Assembly (NCBI GenBank): GCA_021204025.1
Contig: JAJQAC010000081.1
Coordinates: 1-62,082 of the forward strand
Length of the DNA: 62,082 nt
Direction of reading: 5' to 3'
Source of the DNA: Clostridiales bacterium
Lineage (GTDB): Bacteria; Bacillota; Clostridia; Lachnospirales; Lachnospiraceae
The notes under the pieces were generated by a model. That model was not told the origin of the DNA and ran no database searches. It saw nothing but the letters and a program-made list of their open reading frames with translations. The translations under genes and the position numbers were made by a program. This document shows, piece after piece, positions 8,806 to 15,525 of this stretch. Each line of letters opens with the position of its first letter. The stretch's first letter is position 1.

Positions 8806-8834
8806 AGTATACTTTATTTTCCATGATAAGTCAC
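8806..8834 (-). promoter_or_regulatory. Probable promoter of the ABC exporter
   Basis: On the minus strand GTGACT (8829-8834) and TATACT (8806-8811) are separated by 17 bases. The start codon lies about 90 bases downstream. Confidence 0.45.
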
Positions 8835-8934
8835 GCATTATTAAAAATCATTTATCTTTACGTAAACCGATGGGTCGGTTATGATGGTTTCTCAGAATCA
8901 TAAGTTCTTTGAAATATCCGGAGGAGGGCATGAG

Positions 8935-9777
8935 ATGAAACGAATCATAACAGGACAGATGATGATGGAGTACAGACAGTCTTTAATTGATGAAGAAAAG
9001 AGTGCGTCAACCGTGCAGAAATATATGCATGATTTAAGAGTATTTGTGAGCTTCACGGGAGGGGAGCCGGTCGATAAGGAGCTGATGATCCGGTATAAGG
9101 AATTTTTACTGAAAAATTATCTGGTAACGAGCATCAACAGCATGCTTGCCGGCGTCAACGGTTTCCTGAAATACTTCGGTTGGTACGACTGTGTGGTAAA
9201 GACGATCAAATCCCAGAAAGGACTATTCCGAAAAGAGGACAGGGAGCTTGGACGGGAAGAATATGGCAAACTGCTTGCCGCGGCAAAGGCCGCAGGGAAG
9301 ACGCGCCTCTGGCACATCCTGCAGACGATCTGCTCCACCGGCATCCGGGTGAGCGAGCTGCGGTTTATTACGGTGGAAGCGGTCAGGGCAGGATACGCGG
9401 ATGTCAATCTGAAAGGAAAGAGCCGGAGGATTATCTTTCCGCAAAAGCTGATCAGATTGTTGAAAACTTATATCGGGGAAAAGGGGATCTTAAAGGGGAG
9501 CGTCTTTATCACGCGCGGAGGGAAGCCGGTTGACCGGAGCAACTTATACCATGAGATTCAGAGATTATGTAAGATGGCGGGGGTGGCGCGCAGTAAAGGC
9601 TTCCCGCATAATTTCCGTCACCTGTTCGCCTGCGTCTATTATGAGCAGGAAAAGAATCTGGCAAATCTGGCGGACGTCTTAGGGCACTCCAATCTGAACA
9701 CGACCCGTATCTATGTGCGGAGCGGATGGAAAAAGCAGGTGCAGATCCTGGATGAAATGGAACTGGTCGTGGCATAG
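8935..9777 (+). CDS. Tyrosine recombinase (XerC/D-like), probable promoter invertase
   Basis: The 280-residue protein has an N-terminal SAM-like core-binding domain and a C-terminal catalytic domain with a complete set of catalytic residues: R138 (TGIRVSELR), K162, H225 and R228 (PHNFRH), H251 (LGHSNLNTT) and the nucleophile Y260. GGAGGAGGG precedes the ATG at 8935. Only 23 bp separate its stop from the left 26-bp inverted repeat of the promoter-bearing segment, the standard layout of a dedicated invertase with its switch. Phage integrases are usually longer with an arm-binding domain, which is absent here. The role in inversion is inference from position and the repeats. Confidence 0.88.
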   Translation: MKRIITGQMMMEYRQSLIDEEKSASTVQKYMHDLRVFVSFTGGEPVDKELMIRYKEFLLKNYLVTSINSMLAGVNGFLKYFGWYDCVVKTIKSQKGLFRKEDRELGREEYGKLLAAAKAAGKTRLWHILQTICSTGIRVSELRFITVEAVRAGYADVNLKGKSRRIIFPQKLIRLLKTYIGEKGILKGSVFITRGGKPVDRSNLYHEIQRLCKMAGVARSKGFPHNFRHLFACVYYEQEKNLANLADVLGHSNLNTTRIYVRSGWKKQVQILDEMELVVA

Positions 9778-9789
9778 TCGCCGGAGGAA

Positions 9790-9820
9790 AAAGAAAAACC
9801 ACATAATGCGTGTTATGTGG
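9790..9820 (-). terminator. Left repeat doubles as a leftward terminator
   Basis: On the minus strand CCACATAA and TTATGTGG (9799-9820) form an eight-pair hairpin followed by TTTTTCTTTTT in the flanking DNA. It would stop the leftward transcript of the OFF-state promoter before it runs antisense into the recombinase gene. Confidence 0.55.
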
Positions 9821-9826
9821 TAAAAA
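9801..9826 (+). repeat. Left inverted repeat of the switch
   Basis: This 26-base repeat matches the reverse complement of 10034-10059 at 25 positions. It contains the dyad CATAA-TGCGTG-TTATG, five-base arms around a six-base centre, the form expected for a Xer-type crossover site. Confidence 0.88.
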
Positions 9827-9865
9827 TTTGACGGTAGCCCAAAATCCTCTACTCAGATTAAGGAT

Positions 9866-9894
9866 AGTATACCCTAAAACTGATAAAATTACAA
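9866..9894 (-). promoter_or_regulatory. Promoter inside the invertible segment, facing left
   Basis: On the minus strand TTGTAA (9889-9894) and TATACT (9866-9871) have a 17-base spacer. They match consensus at four and five positions. No comparable plus-strand promoter was found inside the segment. Confidence 0.7.
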
Positions 9895-9941
9895 TCCCTT
9901 TGAATGTAAAAACCGGACTTTTTTATTTTTTTACTCACGCG

Positions 9942-9970
9942 AAAAAACCCGGCAGAATTTTTCTGCCCGG
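9942..9970 (-). terminator. Terminator insulating the invertible promoter
   Basis: GGCAGAA and TTCTGCC form a stem extended by two further pairs past a bulged C, followed on the minus strand by GGTTTTTT. It lies upstream of the promoter and would block read-through into it in either orientation. Confidence 0.7.
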
Positions 9971-10005
9971 CAATGTTAAGCGTGCCCGGATTTGGGATTA
10001 TGGAT

Positions 10006-10038
10006 GTGCGAAATCGTGATGATTCCGCGCTTTTTTTT
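10006..10038 (+). terminator. Rightward terminator at the inner edge of the right repeat
   Basis: Bases 10006-10015 pair with 10021-10030 with one mismatch, followed by eight T. In the present orientation it stops transcription from the recombinase side before the XRE and pilus genes. Confidence 0.7.
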
Positions 10039-10059
10039 ACCTCATAACACGCATTATGT
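10034..10059 (-). repeat. Right inverted repeat of the switch
   Basis: This is the reverse complement of the left repeat except at one position. Its own hairpin is weaker (five pairs) and the plus-strand flank TTGTAAAAA lacks a T run, so it should not terminate rightward transcription after inversion. Confidence 0.88.
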
Positions 10060-10133
10060 TGTAAAAAGGAGTGACGACATTTCCCATAGAAACAGGAAGC
10101 AGACAACAAAGAAAAGACAGGAGATGGCGCTGA

Positions 10134-10484
10134 ATGAAAAGTAATATCAGAAAACTTAGGAAAGACCGGAAGCTGTCGCAGGCAGAATTAGGGGAGATCA
10201 TCGGCGTTTCCCAGCAGATCATCAGCCGGATGGAACGGGACCGCAACCGGATCGAGATCGACAACCTGCTCTCGCTGGCAGATTACTTCGGGGTATCGAC
10301 CGATTACATCCTCGCACACCGGGAGACCGGTACAGACGGAGCGCGCCCGGAGAGACTGCCGATCCCGATGGAAAATATGGATCCGGCAAGGGAGATCATG
10401 GAACTGCGCCGGAAAGTAAACGACGGCGGGATGGACGGGCTCCTGGGAGTGCTGGTGGATCTCAAACATTATATGGCGGAGTAA
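10134..10484 (+). CDS. XRE-family transcriptional regulator
   Basis: The 116-residue protein begins with a Cro/C1-type helix-turn-helix (IRKLRKDRKLSQAELGEIIGVSQQIISRMERDRNRIEIDNL, residues 4-45), followed by LADYFGVSTDYIL, which ends the domain in this family. The C-terminal part has no recognised domain. It is the first gene after the invertible promoter and would be cotranscribed with the pili in the ON state, so it may regulate the operon or couple phase to other genes; this is inference. GGAGA lies ten bases before the ATG. Confidence 0.85.
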   Translation: MKSNIRKLRKDRKLSQAELGEIIGVSQQIISRMERDRNRIEIDNLLSLADYFGVSTDYILAHRETGTDGARPERLPIPMENMDPAREIMELRRKVNDGGMDGLLGVLVDLKHYMAE

Positions 10485-10757
10485 GCGGCTCCGGGAATCC
10501 GCAATGCGGATGAGCAGAGGAATATCGAATAGCCGGTCAGCGCAAACGTTGCTGTACGGCTTATCAGATATCAATAACACTGAGACGGTGAAGGAGGTGA
10601 GGGGACACTGAGAGAAAAAACCGTCCATAAAGCCGTCTCAGGCGGCAGGTTCAACAAAGGAAAACTGAATATGGGGAACTAAAGGCAAAATCCTCCGGAG
10701 GGTGCAGATACGGATCCTGGGAGGAGAACAACAAAAATTTAAAAAATGGAGGTAACT
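10485..10757 (+). promoter_or_regulatory. Structured leader of the major pilin gene
   Basis: The 270-base gap holds no convincing gene. TGAGACGG (10581-10588) pairs perfectly with CCGTCTCA (10633-10640), enclosing an AAGGAGGTGAGG sequence that looks like a ribosome site. Downstream is the perfect palindrome CCTCCGGAGG, whose CCTCC half could also pair with the pilin ribosome site GGAGG at 10748-10752. A purine-rich stretch AACAAAGGAAAACTG and AACTAAAGGCAAAA loosely recalls c-di-GMP-I riboswitch cores, but the helices do not match, so I only call it a structured leader. A 24-codon frame beginning with CTG after the inner AAGGAGG is possible but weak. Confidence 0.4.
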
Positions 10758-12548
10758 ATGGGAAAAAGATTTAGACGACTACTTAGCCTGTTGATGGCGG
10801 TGGTGATGACGATGGGGCTTAGCGTTACTACTTTTGCCGCAGACAGTTACACTATTACGATTAATAGTGAAAAGTCTGGTCATACATATGAAGCGTACCA
10901 GATATTCAGTGGGACATTATATGATGCTAGTGGCTATGTAGCAACATCAGACCCTGAGAATGAGACAGGAAAACTCTACATTTATGATACTAGTTCGGCA
11001 ACATATGTGGAAGCAACTTATGATTCGACGAGTGGTGAGACATACTACATTTATAACGACGCTGACCTTGTTTTGTCTGACATTGCGTGGGGAAGTGGCG
11101 TGGATGGGACAGCTTTGTTAGGGGCCCTTCAGGCAGATACTACGCTGGGAACTATTTTTGCAAATTGTTCTACGGCAAAGGATGTAGCGGTGGCGCTTTC
11201 CGCTTACAAAGATGATTCTGATGTTGCAAAGGCATTTGCACAGCTGGCAAGCGAGAATCTGACATCAACGGTCGCAGGAACCAGTACAGAATCAACTTCG
11301 CCTTATACAATTGCTGGTCTGGATGCGGGATATTATTTAGTGAAAGATAAAGATAATACTGTTACTGCCGAAGGTGATGCTTACACAGATATCATCCTTG
11401 AAGTGGTAAGCGATGTAAACGTGACAGCAAAAGCGGAATATACAACAGTCGAAAAGGATGTAGATATAAGTGATACTTATATTACAGGTACGGTATCTTA
11501 TACACTGACTGGGACATTGCCGGATATCAGCGATTATTCTACATACCAGTATGATTTCCATGATACCCTTTCAAAGGGGCTGACCATTACCAATACTGGA
11601 ACAGATACTAATCCTGTGTATGACGTAACGGTTACGGTTTATGATAAAGATGCAACGACAGGAACTGAGGTAGCAAACGGATATACATTGACCGTTGGGT
11701 CCTACGATGCAACGAACGGGACAAGTATTCAAGTTACCATCGCGGATGTAAATAAACTTTATGCTAAAGATGCCACGGATCCGATTTCAGTAGGAAAGGG
11801 AACAACTATTGTTGTGACCTATACAGCGAGCTTGAATAGTAATGCAGTTGTTGGTGGCGACGGGAATAAGAATGAAGTTTATGTTGAATATTCAAATAAC
11901 CCGAATGGCAGCGGAACAGGAAAAACTACAACGGATGATGTGTTGACATGGACCTTCGAATTAGATGTAACAAAGGTAGATGGGACTGATACAACAAAAA
12001 CTTTGGAAGGTGCAGAATTTGCCCTGTATTATATTGACAGTAATAATACGAAACAATATGTTACTATCAATAGTTTAGACAAGGTAACTGGTTGGACAGA
12101 GTATTTAACAAAACAGGATGGTGATCCAACCGATCGTGTTTATGCTTCTGCATTGACTTCTGATTCGAGCGGAAATTTTGTTATTAGCGGACTGGATGCT
12201 GGAACTTATTACATGAAGGAGACAAAAGCTCCGGATGGATATAACCTTTCAGATGATGTTATTACTATTGTAATCACTCCAACTTATGAAGATACGGATA
12301 GTGATGGAAATGATAACAGCCTTACTAATTTGACAGCGACTGCTCAGGTAGGTACTGGAACTGTTAAAGACTTGAGTGCTGATAAAGACACTGGCAAAAT
12401 CTCTGTAACTGTTACAAATACGGCGGGTTCTACCCTTCCCAGCACCGGTGGCATCGGTACCACGATCTTCTACGTGATCGGCGGTATCCTGGTAGCTGGC
12501 GCGGCTGTTCTTCTGATCACGAAGAAGCGCCTCGGCAAGATGGAGTAA
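10758..12548 (+). CDS. LPxTG-anchored major pilin (SpaA/fimbrial isopeptide type)
   Basis: The 596-residue protein has a signal peptide (MGKRFRRLLSLLMAVVMTMG, cleavage near TFAAD), repeated immunoglobulin-like pilin domains, a SpaA-like domain with DVTKVDG...LEGAEFALY (lysine and glutamate expected to form an isopeptide bond) followed by GLDAGTYYMKETKAPDGY, and a C-terminal LPSTG sorting signal at residues 560-564 with a membrane segment and KKR tail. It would be polymerised on the cell surface by the class C sortase encoded next. The ATG at 10758 follows GGAGGTAACT; the ATG at 10746 overlaps that ribosome site. Confidence 0.92.
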   Translation: MGKRFRRLLSLLMAVVMTMGLSVTTFAADSYTITINSEKSGHTYEAYQIFSGTLYDASGYVATSDPENETGKLYIYDTSSATYVEATYDSTSGETYYIYNDADLVLSDIAWGSGVDGTALLGALQADTTLGTIFANCSTAKDVAVALSAYKDDSDVAKAFAQLASENLTSTVAGTSTESTSPYTIAGLDAGYYLVKDKDNTVTAEGDAYTDIILEVVSDVNVTAKAEYTTVEKDVDISDTYITGTVSYTLTGTLPDISDYSTYQYDFHDTLSKGLTITNTGTDTNPVYDVTVTVYDKDATTGTEVANGYTLTVGSYDATNGTSIQVTIADVNKLYAKDATDPISVGKGTTIVVTYTASLNSNAVVGGDGNKNEVYVEYSNNPNGSGTGKTTTDDVLTWTFELDVTKVDGTDTTKTLEGAEFALYYIDSNNTKQYVTINSLDKVTGWTEYLTKQDGDPTDRVYASALTSDSSGNFVISGLDAGTYYMKETKAPDGYNLSDDVITIVITPTYEDTDSDGNDNSLTNLTATAQVGTGTVKDLSADKDTGKISVTVTNTAGSTLPSTGGIGTTIFYVIGGILVAGAAVLLITKKRLGKME

Positions 12549-12609
12549 TCCGGATCTGCAGGATGGATGATGAAAGAATCATCAAAAAAGATTTTATATG
12601 GCGGCTTTT

Positions 12610-12697
12610 CTCCCGGCCTCTGGGCCGGGAGGGAATCTGCGGACGGGAACCTGCTGGTTGTTCACTGTCAGCCAACGAGAGATTCGCTGGCTGGCAG
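12610..12697 (+). other. Two hairpins between pilin and sortase genes
   Basis: CTCCCGGCC pairs with GGCCGGGAG (12610-12631, nine perfect pairs), and a second stem pairs 12665-12678 with 12684-12697. Neither is followed by a T run. They may partially attenuate or stabilise the upstream pilin mRNA, giving more pilin than sortase; this is inference. Confidence 0.5.
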
Positions 12698-12740
12698 TTA
12701 AGAGTCAACAGGCAATAGATTGGGAGAAATATGGGTTTAT

Positions 12741-13670
12741 ATGAAGGAAACAGCTAAAAGACGCAGATCTTTGAAAGATATCCTGGCGACGGCTATCTTG
12801 GCATTGATATTTCTGATTGGTGTGGGTGTGCTCCTGTACCCGACAGTCAGTGAATGGTGGAATGCCAGAGTTCAGACCCGGGCGGTAGCCACCTACAACG
12901 CATTGGCTGACGCTCTGAGCGAAAAGGATTATTCTGAATATTTTGAAGCGGCCAGAGCCTACAATAACCGGTTATACGAGATCGGTTCGGCGGAGGCGAT
13001 CGCTTCCCCAGAGCTGGCAGGCGAGGATTACTGGGATCTGCTGGATATCGCCGGTACCGGGGTGATGGGTTATGTTACGATTGATAAGATCGACGTACAG
13101 CTTCCTATCTACCATGGGACGGATGCTGCTGTCCTGCAGGTTGGCGCGGGCCACATGGAGGGGACCAGTCTTCCGATCGGCGGGGAGAGTACGCACAGTG
13201 TCATTTCCGCGCATACGGGTTTGCCGAGCGCACTGCTCTTTACTCATTTAGACCGGCTGACCGAGGGAGATATCTTTACAGTTACGATCTTAAAAGAGGT
13301 CTTTACCTATCAGGTCGATCAGATCCTGGTTGTGCTGCCGACGGAGATTGAAAACCTCTATATCGAGGATGAATGTGACTACTGTACGCTTATGACCTGT
13401 ACGCCATACGGCGTCAACAGCCACCGGCTGCTGGTGCGGGGAAGCAGGATCTACCCCAGAGACGACGACGGTGATGTCGGGGAGACAGCGCCAGTGACAG
13501 GAGAGGCAGAGCAGGAACGGCAGGCATTGCCCGCCTGGGCAAAATGGGCAGCGCTGGGGATCGGTGTTTTGCTATTGATCTATCTGATTTCTGATATTTT
13601 GGTTCGTATCATCCGGCACAGACGCAAGCGCAGGAAGGACCGGAGCGAACCGGATAAGGATGCAAACTGA
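12741..13670 (+). CDS. Class C (pilin-polymerising) sortase
   Basis: The 309-residue protein has an N-terminal membrane segment (TAILALIFLIGVGVLLYP), the sortase barrel with catalytic H158 (ISAHTGLPS), C220 (TLMTCTPYG) and the arginine of NSHRLLVRG, and a C-terminal membrane segment plus basic tail, the architecture of class C pilin sortases. It should join major-pilin subunits by isopeptide bonds. The ATG at 12741 is preferred; a TTG at 12720 has no ribosome site, while GGGAGA lies 13 bases before the chosen start, so initiation may be modest. The last codons form part of an 18-bp tandem repeat that continues into the gap. Confidence 0.9.
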   Translation: MKETAKRRRSLKDILATAILALIFLIGVGVLLYPTVSEWWNARVQTRAVATYNALADALSEKDYSEYFEAARAYNNRLYEIGSAEAIASPELAGEDYWDLLDIAGTGVMGYVTIDKIDVQLPIYHGTDAAVLQVGAGHMEGTSLPIGGESTHSVISAHTGLPSALLFTHLDRLTEGDIFTVTILKEVFTYQVDQILVVLPTEIENLYIEDECDYCTLMTCTPYGVNSHRLLVRGSRIYPRDDDGDVGETAPVTGEAEQERQALPAWAKWAALGIGVLLLIYLISDILVRIIRHRRKRRKDRSEPDKDAN

Positions 13671-13799
13671 GAATAGACACGGACTGAGGATATGACATGA
13701 ACTAAGTATAGGATACGAACTGAGAGTATGACACGAACGGAGCATAGGATGCAAACGAGTACAGGATGCAAACGGAGCATACGGTACAAACGGAGCATA
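13658..13799 (+). repeat. 18-bp tandem repeat, eight imperfect copies
   Basis: Eight consecutive units of 17 or 18 bases follow each other: for example GGATGCAAACTGAGAATA (13658), TGACACGAACGGAGCATA (13729), GGATGCAAACGGAGCATA (13764) and CGGTACAAACGGAGCATA (13782). The array begins inside the last four sense codons of the sortase gene and continues past its stop. Later copies are more alike than early ones. Confidence 0.85.
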
Positions 13800-13887
13800 A
13801 ATAAGACCAGATAAGCCCTGAGAGATGGTAGGATCAGGCGCTATCGATATTAACCTGCAGACAGCAAATAAGAAGTAGGGGGATGCT

Positions 13888-14733
13888 ATGAAGAATTACA
13901 GATTGATGAGGAAAATCGCAGGATGGATGAGCGGGACCCTTCTGGCAGTATCCATACTGGGGATGACAGCTTTTGCCTCAGTACCGGATACGGACAGGAC
14001 AGGATCCATCACGGTGACGATGCTGAGCGAATCAACCGGAGCTGCCGTATCAGGCGGCACGCTTACCGCTTATCAGGTCGGCGCAGTCTATGAGGACGAC
14101 GGCAATTACAGCTACGTCCTGACGGAAGACTTCGCGGGGAGCGGGGTTTCTCTTACCGGTCTGGATACGCAGGATCTGTCCGTGATGGCTTCGACGTTGT
14201 CCGCGTATGTATCGGACAACAGCCTGGAGGGGACAACCATTACGATTGGCAGTGATGGGATTGCGGCTTTTCCTGACCTGACGCTGGGGTTGTATCTGAT
14301 GGTGCAGCATACCAATGCGTCGGGTTACTATGCGGTGAGTCCGTTCCTTGTGATGGTGCCGATGGCGGACGGTGAGGAGTATGTATATGATGTAGACGCG
14401 GCTCCCAAGACAGAGCCGTTGAGTAAGAAATCATCGGGCGGCGGTTCCAGCCACCACAGTGGCGGATCGTCCGGCGGCAGTTCCGGTGGATCCAGTTCCG
14501 GCGGCGGATCGTCTTCGAGCAGCGGACCGGGGGTGTCGTCCGGGGATGGGGATTCCGGATCGTCCGGAGAACTGAGCCCCATCGATTCCGGCAGTCCGGA
14601 GCTCTTCAAGCTCCCGCAGACCGGACAGTTAAACTGGCCGATTCCGGTGCTGACCCTGTGCGGGTTTGCGATGTTCGCGCTGGGCTGGAAGCTGGTCTTT
14701 GGAGGAAAAAAACGCATTGAACAGGAAGCATAA
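13888..14733 (+). CDS. LPxTG-anchored minor (basal) pilin
   Basis: The 281-residue protein has a signal peptide (MKNYRLMRKIAGWMSGTLLA, cleavage near AFAS), one pilin-like beta domain ending GLYLMVQHTNASGYYAVSPFLVMVP, a roughly 60-residue Ser/Gly-rich linker with histidines, and an LPQTG signal at residues 242-246 followed by a membrane segment and a KKR tail. A long flexible linker before the anchor suits a basal subunit holding the fibre at the wall. GGGGG lies before the ATG. It overlaps the next sortase gene by 17 bases. Confidence 0.85.
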   Translation: MKNYRLMRKIAGWMSGTLLAVSILGMTAFASVPDTDRTGSITVTMLSESTGAAVSGGTLTAYQVGAVYEDDGNYSYVLTEDFAGSGVSLTGLDTQDLSVMASTLSAYVSDNSLEGTTITIGSDGIAAFPDLTLGLYLMVQHTNASGYYAVSPFLVMVPMADGEEYVYDVDAAPKTEPLSKKSSGGGSSHHSGGSSGGSSGGSSSGGGSSSSSGPGVSSGDGDSGSSGELSPIDSGSPELFKLPQTGQLNWPIPVLTLCGFAMFALGWKLVFGGKKRIEQEA

Positions 14734-15349
14734 GGCAGGTCTTGCCTTGATGGCGGCGGGCGTCCTGCTGATGACCTCGGCGGTCGGCCTGCTGTTACAT
14801 AACCGGGCGGAGGACCGGGAGGCCGGTGAGAGCGTGGACGGACTGCTGCCGATTCTCCGACAGGAGATAGCAGCTCGTGAGTCTGAAGCGGAGGAAGATT
14901 GGTACATGACCCTGCCGGGCCTGGAAGAAGAGGAAGAGGCAGAAGCAGCGGAGTCCGAGGAAGAGACCGTGATGGTTGACGGGTATGATTATATCGGGAT
15001 CCTGACCATCCCGGCGCTGGGTCTGGAGCTCCCGGTGATGGCAGACTGGGATTATACGAGGCTTAAGATCGCGCCGTGCCGTTATACCGGATCGATTGAG
15101 ACGGACGACCTGACGATCGCGGCCCACAACTACAGTCGGCATTTCGGGAGGTTAAAGAACCTGGCGGGCGGAGAAGAAGTCGTCTTTACCGACATGGAGG
15201 GAAACAGTACCGCTTATCTTGTAGCGGAGACGGAGATCCTGGAACCGACCGCGATCGGGGAAATGACGGGGAGCGGGTATCCGTTATCTCTCTTTACCTG
15301 TACCTATGGCGGACAGACGCGGGTGACCGTGCGATGCATTTATCAGTGA
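14717..15349 (+). CDS. Sortase, second enzyme of the pilus locus
   Basis: The 210-residue protein has one N-terminal membrane segment (LALMAAGVLLMTSAVGLLL), an acidic stretch (about residues 55-90) and a sortase domain with H137 (IAAHNYSRHFG), C195 (LFTCTYGG) and an arginine in TRVTVRC. It lacks the C-terminal membrane anchor of class C, so it may attach the basal pilin or the giant adhesin to peptidoglycan. Its class (B, D or other) is not certain from motifs. The TTG at 14717 is chosen since GGAGG at 14701-14705 is well placed and no ATG is near; it starts inside the minor pilin gene. Confidence 0.82.
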   Translation: MNRKHKAGLALMAAGVLLMTSAVGLLLHNRAEDREAGESVDGLLPILRQEIAARESEAEEDWYMTLPGLEEEEEAEAAESEEETVMVDGYDYIGILTIPALGLELPVMADWDYTRLKIAPCRYTGSIETDDLTIAAHNYSRHFGRLKNLAGGEEVVFTDMEGNSTAYLVAETEILEPTAIGEMTGSGYPLSLFTCTYGGQTRVTVRCIYQ

Positions 15350-15525
15350 GAATCGATGGCAATCCATGCTAACGATTACATCATTGGTTGATCGTGGAAA
15401 CCGGAGTAAGAAGTTGATATAGAAGAAACATCCATATTTCAACATATTTCAAATAAAAGAAACCATTTTTTAAAAGAAACAATTCTATCATCAGAAATTT
15501 GTTTTAAGCGAGGGGGAATCAGAAA

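Larger units (their letters stand above)
9801..10059. promoter_or_regulatory. Invertible promoter element (phase switch) upstream of the pilus operon
   Basis: A 259-bp segment is bounded by 26-bp inverted repeats that differ at one position. Inside lies one good promoter directed leftward, a minus-strand terminator upstream of it and a plus-strand terminator just before the right repeat. As written, the pilus genes to the right receive no promoter and are shielded by the terminator: the OFF state. Inversion would place the -10 at about 9989-9994, pointing right, about 130 bases before the XRE start codon. There is no coding sequence inside. The neighbouring recombinase is the likely enzyme. 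Confidence 0.85.

Noticed and set aside
9828-9856. Plus-strand promoter TTGACG just inside the left repeat
   Set aside because: No acceptable -10 lies 16-18 bases downstream (ACTCAG at 17), so rightward transcription in this orientation is not supported.
10604-10690. Leader peptide starting at CTG after AAGGAGG
   Set aside because: A CTG start is rare and no conservation evidence is available; it is mentioned only within the leader entry.
10600-10715. c-di-GMP-I riboswitch before the pilin gene
   Set aside because: Only short purine-rich segments resemble the core; the paired helices and the GNRA-receptor contact cannot be laid out.
13658-13799. CRISPR or iteron origin made of 18-bp units
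   Set aside because: There are no spacers, no cas or rep gene nearby and no AT-rich origin region; it is a plain degenerate tandem array.
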